Below are positions 1 to 8,033 of a stretch of DNA of 64,000 nucleotides, one piece after another. The DNA is from Jeotgalicoccus marinus DSM 19772. Its GTDB lineage: Bacteria; Bacillota; Bacilli; Staphylococcales; Salinicoccaceae. A model generated the notes under the pieces. That model was not told the origin of the DNA. It did no database searches and worked only from the letters and a program-made list of their open reading frames with translations. Where the stretch lies: NCBI RefSeq assembly GCF_000425825.1, contig NZ_KE384460.1, positions 24,779-88,778 of the forward strand. Direction: 5' to 3'. Each line of letters starts with the position of its first letter. Within the stretch, counting starts at the first letter, position 1. The translations under genes were made by a program, and so were the position numbers.

Positions 1-61
1 ACTTATCACCAAAAGCAGTGGAAATGGTGATAAGTCATGAAGAATCACGGTACTTATCACC
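1..61. repeat. 51-bp-period inverted-motif repeat, copy A
   Basis: The 10-mer ACTTATCACC occurs at 1-10 and again at 52-61, a period of 51 bp. Its reverse complement GGTGATAAGT lies between them at 26-35, so each unit could fold into a 10-bp hairpin with a 15-nt loop. The array lies just beyond the 3' end of the NERD gene, which is read towards it. The same motif with the same 51-bp period recurs at 10211-10306. The array may continue left of the window. Confidence 0.75.
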
Positions 62-69
62 ATCTCAAA

Positions 70-948
70 TCATAATTTGATCTTACCTTCTCTTATATAT
101 TTATTTATCACAGCCCTACTCACCATCCCTCCACTTAACTTAAATAGTATTGCTGGCGTAATCTTCCAACTGTCATTTAAGGCTGTTATTTCAGTTTGTA
201 GGTTTTGCAAAATTTGTAGTATATTATAGTCAATTTTGCAATTTTTGCATTTATACAAATTTCTGTGGATTTTATCGAGAGTGGAAGTGGAATTACATTG
301 ATAACAGTAGGTTCCGGGACGTAATGTTTCAAATTTAATATCTACTGGAATATTGTAAATTGATTTAACTAAACGCTGACTCTCTAAAAATTTATAGAGC
401 GCTGACTGATCATAATAATTGGACTTACAGATTTTAGATAGGCGCTTATCTACATTGGATGGGACGATTAAATTTTCTAAGTTTGGCATATTATAAATCG
501 TTTGCTTAGGATTTACGAATACCAAATGAGACATCACATTATTTGAAGCGCTGTAGAAACTGCCTTTCTTAAGTAGTTGTTGTAATAAAAGCCGTTGCCT
601 GTTCACTTGCATACTTAAATCTTTAAATTCCTCCCCATTTACAAAGTGCCAAGCTTTGTTGCAGTAAACTAAGTCGAAATTATAATTCTTTACTTCAAAG
701 GTATAAGCCTGGTCTCCAGAAATAAGTAGGTTATCAATCTGCACTTCTGAACCATCCACCTTGAAACGATAATCTTTCACATGATAAACATTTAAGCCAC
801 TCAAGTGAGCGTCGAGAAGTTTATCGAAAGATAATTCTCCTAAAAAGCCAGCTTGTAAATTTTCAAATTCTTTCTCTTCATTTTCACTTAGCTCAAAGCG
901 ACGACGTAAAACCTGCATCTGATGAAGTTTAATAGGTTGTTTTCTCAT
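70..948 (-). CDS. NERD-domain protein with C-terminal zinc ribbon
   Basis: The protein has 292 aa. The N-terminal half carries the nuclease-related (NERD) signature: G-x-x-G-E at 34-38, a V-Q-I-D core ending at Asp72, and F-E-V-K-N with Glu85 and Lys87, the pattern of a restriction-endonuclease-like fold. Residues 215-237 form a CxxC-x15-CxxC knuckle (Cys215, 218, 234, 237) that should bind zinc. The last 50 residues look like a small helical, possibly nucleic-acid-binding tail. NERD proteins are predicted DNA-processing enzymes, but most have no assigned role and the substrate here is unknown. No signal peptide or membrane segment is visible. It is a monocistronic minus-strand gene, divergent from secG, with a repeat array at its 3' end. 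Confidence 0.8.
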   Translation of the reverse strand: MRKQPIKLHQMQVLRRRFELSENEEKEFENLQAGFLGELSFDKLLDAHLSGLNVYHVKDYRFKVDGSEVQIDNLLISGDQAYTFEVKNYNFDLVYCNKAWHFVNGEEFKDLSMQVNRQRLLLQQLLKKGSFYSASNNVMSHLVFVNPKQTIYNMPNLENLIVPSNVDKRLSKICKSNYYDQSALYKFLESQRLVKSIYNIPVDIKFETLRPGTYCYQCNSTSTLDKIHRNLYKCKNCKIDYNILQILQNLQTEITALNDSWKITPAILFKLSGGMVSRAVINKYIREGKIKL

Positions 949-1123
949 ACCACAAATTTATAATGCAGGTAAATTATCTCCAAATGACAAAAATTTAAAA
1001 ATTGCACCAGAATCACGACAATTTTTAATGTGACAAGTAGATTACAAAACATCAATTTACATTGCGGATAGAGTGTAATTTTGGTATTATTTATACTGTT
1101 AATATAAATCGGAGGGGTACTTC

Positions 1124-1354
1124 ATGCAGACTCTACTCATCGTTCTTTTAATCGTAGTATGTATATCTTTAATCGCAACTGTTCTCCTACAATCGGGTAA
1201 GAGTGCCGGACTTTCTGGAGCAGTTAGTGGTGGAGCTGAACAAGTTTTTGGTAAACAAAAAGCTCGTGGTATGGATCTCATTTTACACAGAGCTACTGTA
1301 ATCTTAGCTATTTTGTTCTTTATGGTCATGTTATTGTTGACTTACATTGGATAA
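1124..1354 (+). CDS. secG: Preprotein translocase subunit SecG
   Basis: This 76-aa protein has two hydrophobic segments (about residues 2-20 and 54-75) separated by a Gly-rich polar loop containing an [12 protein letters not shown]-type stretch, the hallmark of SecG. SecG sits in the membrane with SecYE and assists SecA-driven protein export. The length is normal for Firmicutes. The ATG is preceded by a strong GGAGGGG ribosome site. The gene starts the secG-est-rnr-smpB-ssrA block seen in staphylococci, but a strong terminator directly after it suggests it is also transcribed alone. Confidence 0.95.
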   Translation: MQTLLIVLLIVVCISLIATVLLQSGKSAGLSGAVSGGAEQVFGKQKARGMDLILHRATVILAILFFMVMLLLTYIG

Positions 1355-1362
1355 ATACGACA

Positions 1363-1400
1363 CCCGTATCCGACTTTAGCCGGATACGGGATTTTTTATT
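1363..1400 (+). terminator. Terminator after secG
   Basis: A perfect 10-bp stem (CCCGTATCCG at 1363-1372 with CGGATACGGG at 1381-1390) has an 8-nt loop and is followed by a T-rich run, a Rho-independent terminator. Confidence 0.92.
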
Positions 1401-1470
1401 TCTGCATGAATCTTTAGAATCCACTCAATTTAGCGTACAATGTAAGTAAGATGAATATAGAGGTGACCTC

Positions 1471-2226
1471 ATGAATTTCAAATTACCAGAAACATTCTAT
1501 TTTAAAGAAGATAGTGGCAAATCAGCAGTGTTACTTTTACATGGTTTTACGGGTAATACATCTGATGTTAGACAGCTTGGCAGATACCTTCAGAAAAAGG
1601 GTATGACATCCTACTCAATAAACTACGAAGGCCATGCCGAACATCCTAAGAAGATTACCGAATCATCACCGTATGTTTGGTATAAACAAGTAGTGGATGC
1701 TTATGATTTTCTAAAATCAGAAGGTTATGAAGATATTTTTGCAGCAGGTGTATCAATCGGTGGTGTAATGGCGCTGAATCTTTCTAGTGACCGTGACTTA
1801 GTTGGGATATCGACAATTTGTAGCCCGATGTATTTAAAGGAATCTGAGACCTTGTATAGTCAATTTAAAGCCTATGCTGAAAAATATTTAAAAATGTTTG
1901 AAAATAAATCGCCTGAGGAAATTGAGTCAGAATTAGAACAGTTAGAGATGACATCTACTTTTGAAGACATCAGAACGTTTATTCAGATGGTAAAAGGGAA
2001 CTTAGAGGATGTCATGATTCCTACATTTGTCGCTCAAGGTGAAAAGGATGAAGTGATTAATTCTGAGAGCGCCAATGTTATTTTTGATAGTATCTCAACA
2101 GATGATAAGGAAATAAAATGGTATCCGGATGGTGGACACGTATTAACAATAGACAAATCAAAGGAAGAATTATTTGAAGATATATATAAATTTACGGTGG
2201 GAGAAAACTTGCTCACCTATAAATGA
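1471..2226 (+). CDS. est: Alpha/beta-hydrolase carboxylesterase
   Basis: This 251-aa cytoplasmic esterase has the Est30-like carboxylesterase fold. It shows the oxyanion motif LLHGFTG (22-28), the nucleophile elbow G-V-S-I-G with Ser95, an acid at Asp195 (QGEKD) and His225 (DGGH). Family members hydrolyse short-chain monoglycerides and esters. A GAGGTGA ribosome site precedes the ATG. The gene sits directly before rnr, the arrangement found in bacilli and staphylococci, and the two are likely co-transcribed because only 14 nt separate est from the rnr start chosen here. Confidence 0.93.
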   Translation: MNFKLPETFYFKEDSGKSAVLLLHGFTGNTSDVRQLGRYLQKKGMTSYSINYEGHAEHPKKITESSPYVWYKQVVDAYDFLKSEGYEDIFAAGVSIGGVMALNLSSDRDLVGISTICSPMYLKESETLYSQFKAYAEKYLKMFENKSPEEIESELEQLEMTSTFEDIRTFIQMVKGNLEDVMIPTFVAQGEKDEVINSESANVIFDSISTDDKEIKWYPDGGHVLTIDKSKEELFEDIYKFTVGENLLTYK

Positions 2227-2240
2227 TACGGAGGATTACG

Positions 2241-4547
2241 ATGAGAGACTATAAAGAAGAAATATTATCACTCGTCAACAGTGACGAATATAAACCGATG
2301 ACAACTGATGATTTTAAAATGACTTTAGAGGCAGATGAGTCGGATGATTTTAAAGATATGGTGAAAGCTTTGGTCTCTCTTGAAGAATCCGGTAAACTGT
2401 ATCGCACAAAAAAAGATAAGTATATGAAAGTTCCCGACTCCAACAGAATTAAAGGGACTTTATCGATGCATAAGAGAGGTTTTGGCTTCTTAAGACCTGA
2501 AGAAGAGGATGTCGAAGATATCTTCATTCCGCCTACTGCGGTTAACGGTGCCCTTGATGGTGATACTGTGTTGATTGAAGTGGAAGAAAATTCTCGGGGT
2601 GACAATGCTGAAGGAAAAGTAATTTCAATTATCGAGCGTGGTGTGACCAAGCTCGTCGGAGAATATAATGCGAGCAAGCACTTCGGTTTTGTCGTACCTG
2701 ATTCCAAAACTTTTAAAACCGACATTTTTATACCTAAAGATCATAATTTAGGTGCGATTGATGGCCATAAGGTACTTGTAGAAATCACAAAATTCCCTGA
2801 GGGAGATGGTGATAATCCTGAAGGACATGTCATACAGATTCTCGGTCATAAAAATGACCCGGGTGTCGATATCTTATCAATTATTTTCCAACATGGCATC
2901 GACATTGACTTCCCAGATGAGGTCTTAAGACAAGCGGAGTCTGTACCTGAAGTTATCGATCAAGACGAAACAAAAGATCGTGTTGATTTAAGAGATGAAT
3001 TTACTATTACAATTGACGGCGCAGATGCGAAAGACCTAGATGACGCTGTCAGTGTTAAAAAACTTGAAAATGGTAATTTGGAATTAACAGTCAGTATCGC
3101 AGATGTTAGTCATTATGTAACAGAGAATTCACCGATTGACAAAGAAGCGTACGATAGAGGGACAAGTGTGTACTTGGTCGACCGAGTCATTCCGATGATT
3201 CCACACCGCCTATCCAACGGTATTTGCTCACTAAACCCGAATGTCGACCGCCTAACCTTGAGCTGTCGCATCGAATTCACACCGGGCGGTAAGGCAGTGA
3301 ACCATGAAATTTTTGAAAGTGTCATCAATTCGAATTACCGCATGACCTATCGTAATGTAAACTTAATGTTAGAAGAAAAAGACCCGGCAATTATTGAAGA
3401 GTTTAAGGAAGTCTACCCATACCTTCTACAAGCTGAAGAGCTGGCACAAGCGCTCCGCCGTAAGAGAGACCAACGTGGGGCAATTGATTTTGACTTTGAT
3501 GAAGCGGCTGTAGTTGTTGGAGACGACGGCACACCTGAAGATATCGTTCTAAGAAACCGTGGTACTGGTGAGAAGATGATTGAAGAGTTCATGCTCGCAG
3601 CAAACGAAGCAGTGGCTGAACACTTCCACTGGATGGATGTACCCTTCCTATACCGTATTCACGAAGAACCAAAAGAAGAGAAACTTAATAAGTTCTTTGA
3701 TTTCTTAACAGGTTTTGGAGTGATGGTTAAAGGTAAAGGCAATCAAATTCATCCGCATGCGCTTCAAGAGATTATTGAAGAAGTTAAAGGACGTCCTGAG
3801 GAAATGGTCATTAGTACCCTTATGTTACATTCTATGCAACAGGCGAAGTACTCAGAAGAATCTCTTGGACACTTCGGCTTATCGACTGAGTTTTACACTC
3901 ACTTTACTTCACCGATTCGCCGTTACCCAGACTTAATTGTGCACCGTCTGATCCGTCAATATTTAATTAATAAGAAGACAGACGCTAAAACCATTCGTCA
4001 TAATAAGAGTATCTTGCCAGATATTGCTAAGCATACTTCAGAACGAGAACGACGCGCCCAAGATGCTGAACGCGACACGGATGATCTGAAGAAAGCAGAA
4101 TATATGATGAAACACGTCGGCGAGACATTCGAGGGTGTCATTGCTGGTGTGATGAACTTCGGTATGTTTGTTGAGTTACCGAATACAATCGAAGGACTCG
4201 TCCATGTGTCTCACATGACAGATGACCATTATAACTTCAACGAGAGAGCAATGGCGATGATTGGTGAACGGACAGGTACCATGTTCCGTATAGGTGACAA
4301 GGTTGAAATTGAAGTGTTAGGTGTGAATCTGGATGAACGCTTAATTGACTTTAAGGTCGTTGGTATGCCGGATAGAAAGCCGAGAGAAAAGAGAAGCCGT
4401 CCGGTTGAAATCAAGGGTAATAAGAAAGAGAAATCAAGATCTAGAGAAAAGAAAGGGACCTTTAAGAAAGGTGGAGGCAAAAGAAATGCTTCAGGCAAGA
4501 AGCCATTCTATAAAGGTGCCCCTAAAAAAGGTAAAGGAAAGAAGTAG
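2241..4547 (+). CDS. rnr: Ribonuclease R
   Basis: This 768-aa 3'-to-5' hydrolytic exoribonuclease degrades structured RNA and assists tmRNA-mediated quality control. Domains in order are an N-terminal helix-turn-helix (about 1-65), two cold-shock/OB domains (about 70-230), the RNB catalytic domain with the metal-binding DAKDLDDAV motif near residue 260, an S1 domain (about 628-703) and a Lys/Arg-rich tail of about 60 residues. I chose the ATG at 2241 rather than the in-frame ATG at 2223 because ACGGAGGA, the ribosome site, lies between them. smpB begins 6 nt after the stop, so RNase R, SmpB and tmRNA are genetically linked. Confidence 0.97.
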   Translation: MRDYKEEILSLVNSDEYKPMTTDDFKMTLEADESDDFKDMVKALVSLEESGKLYRTKKDKYMKVPDSNRIKGTLSMHKRGFGFLRPEEEDVEDIFIPPTAVNGALDGDTVLIEVEENSRGDNAEGKVISIIERGVTKLVGEYNASKHFGFVVPDSKTFKTDIFIPKDHNLGAIDGHKVLVEITKFPEGDGDNPEGHVIQILGHKNDPGVDILSIIFQHGIDIDFPDEVLRQAESVPEVIDQDETKDRVDLRDEFTITIDGADAKDLDDAVSVKKLENGNLELTVSIADVSHYVTENSPIDKEAYDRGTSVYLVDRVIPMIPHRLSNGICSLNPNVDRLTLSCRIEFTPGGKAVNHEIFESVINSNYRMTYRNVNLMLEEKDPAIIEEFKEVYPYLLQAEELAQALRRKRDQRGAIDFDFDEAAVVVGDDGTPEDIVLRNRGTGEKMIEEFMLAANEAVAEHFHWMDVPFLYRIHEEPKEEKLNKFFDFLTGFGVMVKGKGNQIHPHALQEIIEEVKGRPEEMVISTLMLHSMQQAKYSEESLGHFGLSTEFYTHFTSPIRRYPDLIVHRLIRQYLINKKTDAKTIRHNKSILPDIAKHTSERERRAQDAERDTDDLKKAEYMMKHVGETFEGVIAGVMNFGMFVELPNTIEGLVHVSHMTDDHYNFNERAMAMIGERTGTMFRIGDKVEIEVLGVNLDERLIDFKVVGMPDRKPREKRSRPVEIKGNKKEKSRSREKKGTFKKGGGKRNASGKKPFYKGAPKKGKGKK

Positions 4548-4553
4548 AGGCTG

Positions 4554-5024
4554 ATGAGTAAAGATAAGCATAAGACTAAACCACTGGCACAAAATAGAAA
4601 AGCCAGTCATGACTACTCAATCGAAGATACGATTGAAGTTGGTATGGTATTACAAGGTACGGAGATTAAATCCATTCGCCGAGGGTCAGCGAACTTAAAA
4701 GATTCCTTTGCTCGTATTCATAGAGGGGAAATGTATGTTTATAACATGCATATTGCCCCTTATGAAGAAGGGAATCGTTTTAACCATGATCCACTCAGGC
4801 ATCGTAAACTGCTCTTACATCGTAAAGAAATCAATAAACTAAGAGGACATATCGAACAGCCAGGAAATGCACTTATCCCCTTAAAGTTATACATTAAAAA
4901 TGGTGTATGTAAAATGCTTTTAGGTATTGCGAGTGGTAAGAAAAAATATGATAAGCGTGAAGATCTTAAGAAGAAACAAATGAAGAGAGATATTGATCGT
5001 GCTATCAAAGCGTACAATCAATAA
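4554..5024 (+). CDS. smpB: SsrA-binding protein SmpB
   Basis: This 156-aa protein of standard length carries tmRNA to stalled ribosomes in trans-translation. Diagnostic stretches are the N-terminal [15 protein letters not shown], a [17 protein letters not shown] core (here [14 protein letters not shown] at about 32-45) and the basic C-terminal tail ([13 protein letters not shown]) that contacts the ribosome. It lies directly between rnr and ssrA, its functional partners. Spacing to rnr is only 6 nt, consistent with co-transcription. Confidence 0.97.
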   Translation: MSKDKHKTKPLAQNRKASHDYSIEDTIEVGMVLQGTEIKSIRRGSANLKDSFARIHRGEMYVYNMHIAPYEEGNRFNHDPLRHRKLLLHRKEINKLRGHIEQPGNALIPLKLYIKNGVCKMLLGIASGKKKYDKREDLKKKQMKRDIDRAIKAYNQ

Positions 5025-5025
5025 T

Positions 5026-5054
5026 TTGTAAGTATATTTTTAACGTGTTATAAT
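5026..5054 (+). promoter_or_regulatory. SigmaA promoter of ssrA
   Basis: A TTGTAA -35 box (5026-5031), a 17-nt spacer and a perfect TATAAT -10 box (5049-5054) start just after the smpB stop. A transcript starting near 5061 would carry a leader of about 30 nt before mature tmRNA. Confidence 0.8.
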
Positions 5055-5091
5055 AGATGACGCTCGGTAAAAAGATAGCCGATTATAATCC

Positions 5092-5448
5092 GGGGACGTT
5101 CCGGATTCGACAGGGGCTGTTTGGGCATCTTAAGCGTGTCGGAGGTTTCGGCTTCGTCATCAACGATACTCAGTTTATAATAACTGGCAAACAAAACAAT
5201 TTCGCAGTAGCTGCCTAGTCAGCCTGCATCATCCCATGAGCTTTCCTATGGCCCGTGACGATGATTCAACTATAATAGGATACGCCATTTAGTCTGCAGT
5301 CAGAAGACTAATGGAAGAGATTAATCGGACTAGCATGGGCTGAGGTGGGTTCATTACCATCACCCATGCGAAATTTAAAAATGAACTACACACGTAGAAA
5401 GAGATGTTGCGAAGTCTCTGGACGCGGGTTCGACTCCCGCCGTCTCCA
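5092..5448 (+). ncRNA. ssrA: Transfer-messenger RNA
   Basis: The 5' end GGGGACGTT pairs with the 3' end CGTCTCCA as the alanine-tRNA-like acceptor stem, and GGTTCGACTCCC near 5428 is the T-arm. The CCA end is not encoded. The tag reading frame at 5186-5218 reads GKQNNFAVAA then stop, giving AGKQNNFAVAA after the tRNA-borne alanine. The AVAA ending is the usual proteolysis signal. The gene lies directly after smpB, as in staphylococci. Confidence 0.97.
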
Positions 5449-5455
5449 TATTTTA

Positions 5456-5489
5456 AACCCCGTAAGCCTTGTGGCTACGGGGTTTTTTT
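5456..5489 (+). terminator. Terminator after ssrA
   Basis: CCCCGTAAGCC (5458-5468) pairs with GGCTACGGGG (5473-5482), followed by seven Ts. Confidence 0.93.
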
Positions 5490-5523
5490 AATTTCTGTGA
5501 CCAATACGTGACCAAGTATTTTC

Positions 5524-5958
5524 CTATACCAACCATTCTAATTGTTCTAGTTCTTCTTTAGTCTGCTTATAGTCAGTATAGGAGTGAAGTATCTTTTCCT
5601 TAAGTTCTTGAATTCGGTTTTTGTCTTGAATCAAAATATCTAAACCAGCGTCTGTCATTAGAGTTGAACCAAACTTAATGATGAGAACATCAGCATCTAA
5701 ATAGACGAAATGCCAAGTGCTTTTGAAAAGTTTAAGTAGGCCTTTTCCTCTCCATATAAACTGGCCATCCTTATATTTCTCTATGCCTTCAATACTTTTT
5801 TCTTTACCATATTTTAGAAATTTAACCTGATTGTTGACGGTTAATGGTGAATCACTTAACTTTGTATAAGTGATTGAAGGGTGTTCTCTTTTACCATCTG
5901 TCCACATACTAAAAGTCGTTGCAATAATGTCCCATTTACCAAATAAATTATTAATCAT
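5524..5958 (-). CDS. Hypothetical lipocalin-like protein
   Basis: This 144-aa soluble protein has no family I can name with certainty. The N-terminus contains L-F-G-K-W-D-I, a G-x-W motif of the kind that opens lipocalin/calycin beta-barrels, followed by alternating hydrophobic/polar strands (a predicted barrel to about residue 105) and a charged, probably coiled C-terminal helix (about 108-140). No signal peptide or Cys pair is seen. It is a single minus-strand gene convergent with ssrA and divergent from the next acetyltransferase, in the least conserved part of the window. A small-ligand-binding role is only a suggestion. Confidence 0.6.
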   Translation of the reverse strand: MINNLFGKWDIIATTFSMWTDGKREHPSITYTKLSDSPLTVNNQVKFLKYGKEKSIEGIEKYKDGQFIWRGKGLLKLFKSTWHFVYLDADVLIIKFGSTLMTDAGLDILIQDKNRIQELKEKILHSYTDYKQTKEELEQLEWLV

Positions 5959-6086
5959 AATATCTCCTTTACATAAATATATTCCCTTAATACAGAGTAA
6001 TCATTCTTAATTTACATAAACTTATGATATTTTTGTTATATTGTTTCTTATTCTAAAAGGTAACAATGAATAATGAGGTGTAAAAA

Positions 6087-6695
6087 ATGAGTAATTTCAA
6101 TATAGAAAAGGGAACGTGTAATCATGCCAACGGTGGGATTCTGAACTACCTAGCAATGGCTAAAATGAGTCATATAATGTTAGGTTCAGATTCTAAAGAT
6201 AAGGTGGTTAAAGAGTTGCAATTGCTCTTTGAGAATAAAGGGAATCGCTTTAGTCATGATAAGTCTTTTGTAGCGACTGTAGACGGTCATCATGCCGGTC
6301 TAGTGACTTGTATGTCTCATCAAGATATGACGATGACAACTCTAGAAACCGTTAAGCAATTAGTAAAGATGAAGAAGTCTAAGGTGTTCAGCTTGGTTTT
6401 TAATAACTTTAAAGATCTAATCTCACTGATGGCATTTAAAGAATCAAAATCAGGAGAGTATCACATCAGTTTACTGGCAACTATGCCTGACTATCAGGGT
6501 ATGGGTATTGCTTCAGCGCTGATTAAAAAAGCTGAGACCGAAGCACGGTTTAACGGTTTCGATAAAATCTCTCTTACTGTAGATAAGGATAATACGAATG
6601 CTAAAAAATTATATGAAAATTTAGGTTTTAGGATCGTTGAAGATTCTACCTTTGGTCAATTAAAACTTTGGCGAATGGTAAAGTTACTACGATAG
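6087..6695 (+). CDS. GNAT-family N-acetyltransferase
   Basis: This 202-aa protein has a C-terminal GNAT domain. The acetyl-CoA pyrophosphate-binding loop is Q-G-M-G-I-A (137-142) after the beta-strand HISLLATMP, followed by the typical A-x-x-x-G-F-x-x-I-x-L-x-V strand and N-x-x-A-x-x-L-Y-E-x-x-G-F (170-181). The first 60 residues are not diagnostic, so the acceptor (amine, antibiotic or protein) cannot be predicted. A GAGGTG ribosome site precedes the ATG. It appears monocistronic, with a terminator following. Confidence 0.85.
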   Translation: MSNFNIEKGTCNHANGGILNYLAMAKMSHIMLGSDSKDKVVKELQLLFENKGNRFSHDKSFVATVDGHHAGLVTCMSHQDMTMTTLETVKQLVKMKKSKVFSLVFNNFKDLISLMAFKESKSGEYHISLLATMPDYQGMGIASALIKKAETEARFNGFDKISLTVDKDNTNAKKLYENLGFRIVEDSTFGQLKLWRMVKLLR

Positions 6696-6711
6696 GCTAA
6701 ACTCTTTTAAG

Positions 6712-6750
6712 ACCTGTGTTTGGGTTATTAAATTCAAGCACAGGTTTTTT
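6712..6750 (+). terminator. Terminator after GNAT gene
   Basis: ACCTGTGTTTG (6712-6722) pairs with CAAGCACAGGT (6735-6745) with one G-T pair, followed by a run of Ts. Confidence 0.8.
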
Positions 6751-6848
6751 AACTTGAGTAATTTAATTATATTTTAATTAACCCTTTATTAAACCGTAAG
6801 TATCCAGGCGTAGTTTGGAGACTAACAAAAACGTAAGGGGAGATTATT

Positions 6849-8033
6849 ATGAAAATGGTTGTTATACCTTCAGGTTTTAAGGAGAGCTTAAGTTCAGAGG
6901 AAGTCGGCAAAGCGATTAAGAAGGGGGTTAAAAAGTCAGGGAATGACCATGATATTACAGTCATCCCAATGGTCGATGGTGGGGAAGGATTTGTTGAGAC
7001 CATTATCAAATTAAAGAAAGGGAAATGTATAAAAACCAAAGTGACAGGTCCTGTAGGAGAACAAATTAATTCACATTTTGGCATCTTTAAAGATAATGGT
7101 GTGACGACAGCCGTCATCGAAATGGCTGCAATTGCTGGCTTGAGACATGTGCCATATGAACAACGCAACCCACTTTGGACGACAACGTATGGGGTGGGTG
7201 AGACGATCATCAAGGCTTTAGATAATGGAGCTGAAAGAATCTTGATTGGTTGTGGTGATTCTGGGACGTCTGATGGTGGAGTCGGAATGGCACAAGCAGT
7301 TGGTGTGCGGTTTTTATCGAAAGATAATGAAGTGTTAATAATTAAGGGTGGTGGAGACATCCATAAAATAGACAGTATAGATCTGTCATCTATTGACCCC
7401 CGTATTGCTAGAGTGGATATTGATGTTGCGGTGAATTGGAAGAACGTGCTCTGTGGTGAAAAAGGTGTTGCAAAAGTATTTGGCCCACAAAAAGGTGCGA
7501 CTAAAAAGGAAGTTGAACGCTTGTCTAAGAACTTCGATCATTTAGCTAGTTTGATTAAGACAGTGACAGGGGATGACCTTTCTAATATAAATGGTGGTGG
7601 TGCTTCTGGCGGCTTAGGGGCAGGACTTGCTGGATTCTTAGGGGCGGTCCTACATCCGAGATTTGAAATTATCCAAAATTATATAGAAATTTCCGATGCA
7701 ATTAAAGAAGCTGACCTAGTCATTACTGCAGAAGGTTGCATTGATTTCCAAACCCCCAATGATAAGATCCCGTCTGAAGTTGCTCGTATTGCCAAGCAGT
7801 TTGATAAGCCAGTAATCGCTTTTGCAGGAACAATCGGCAAGAAAGCAAGTTTAAATTATGATAGTGGTATCGACACATATACGAGCATTATTCCAGAACC
7901 AGCGACTTTAGAAAAATCAATGGAAGATGCTTCTAAATGGCTGACTAAAGCAGTGGACAATACAATGCGCAGCATTTTCATCGGTATGGAATTAGCTCAA
8001 AGTGAGCGTGAAAACAATGAACTTAAAGTCTAA
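6849..8033 (+). CDS. glxK: Glycerate kinase (GK-I type)
   Basis: This 394-aa cytoplasmic kinase phosphorylates D-glycerate to a phosphoglycerate that enters glycolysis. Family signatures are the N-terminal IPSGFKESLSS, PMVDGGEGF near 40, the long Gly-rich GCGDSGTSDGGVGMAQA near 137 and GGGASGGLGAG near 250. Length is typical. AAGGGGAG precedes the ATG. The downstream DASS symporter overlaps its end by 17 nt, so the two are translationally coupled and probably form a glycerate (or related organic acid) uptake-and-use pair. Confidence 0.92.
   Translation: MKMVVIPSGFKESLSSEEVGKAIKKGVKKSGNDHDITVIPMVDGGEGFVETIIKLKKGKCIKTKVTGPVGEQINSHFGIFKDNGVTTAVIEMAAIAGLRHVPYEQRNPLWTTTYGVGETIIKALDNGAERILIGCGDSGTSDGGVGMAQAVGVRFLSKDNEVLIIKGGGDIHKIDSIDLSSIDPRIARVDIDVAVNWKNVLCGEKGVAKVFGPQKGATKKEVERLSKNFDHLASLIKTVTGDDLSNINGGGASGGLGAGLAGFLGAVLHPRFEIIQNYIEISDAIKEADLVITAEGCIDFQTPNDKIPSEVARIAKQFDKPVIAFAGTIGKKASLNYDSGIDTYTSIIPEPATLEKSMEDASKWLTKAVDNTMRSIFIGMELAQSERENNELKV

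Noticed and set aside
2249-2725. Open frame of 158 codons antisense to rnr
   Set aside because: Shadow of the well-supported RNase R gene; Ser/Leu-rich with no motif.
4345-4554. Small Arg/Lys-rich plus-strand frame at the end of rnr
   Set aside because: It is the out-of-frame reading of the repetitive Lys-rich rnr tail, with no ribosome site.
5490-5523. Integrase gene remnant after ssrA
   Set aside because: Only a short GTGACCAA direct repeat is visible; no translatable integrase segment was found.
6767-7360. Open frame of 197 codons antisense to glxK
   Set aside because: It is Pro/Ser/Ile-rich, the usual shadow of a Gly-rich coding strand, and glxK is unmistakable.
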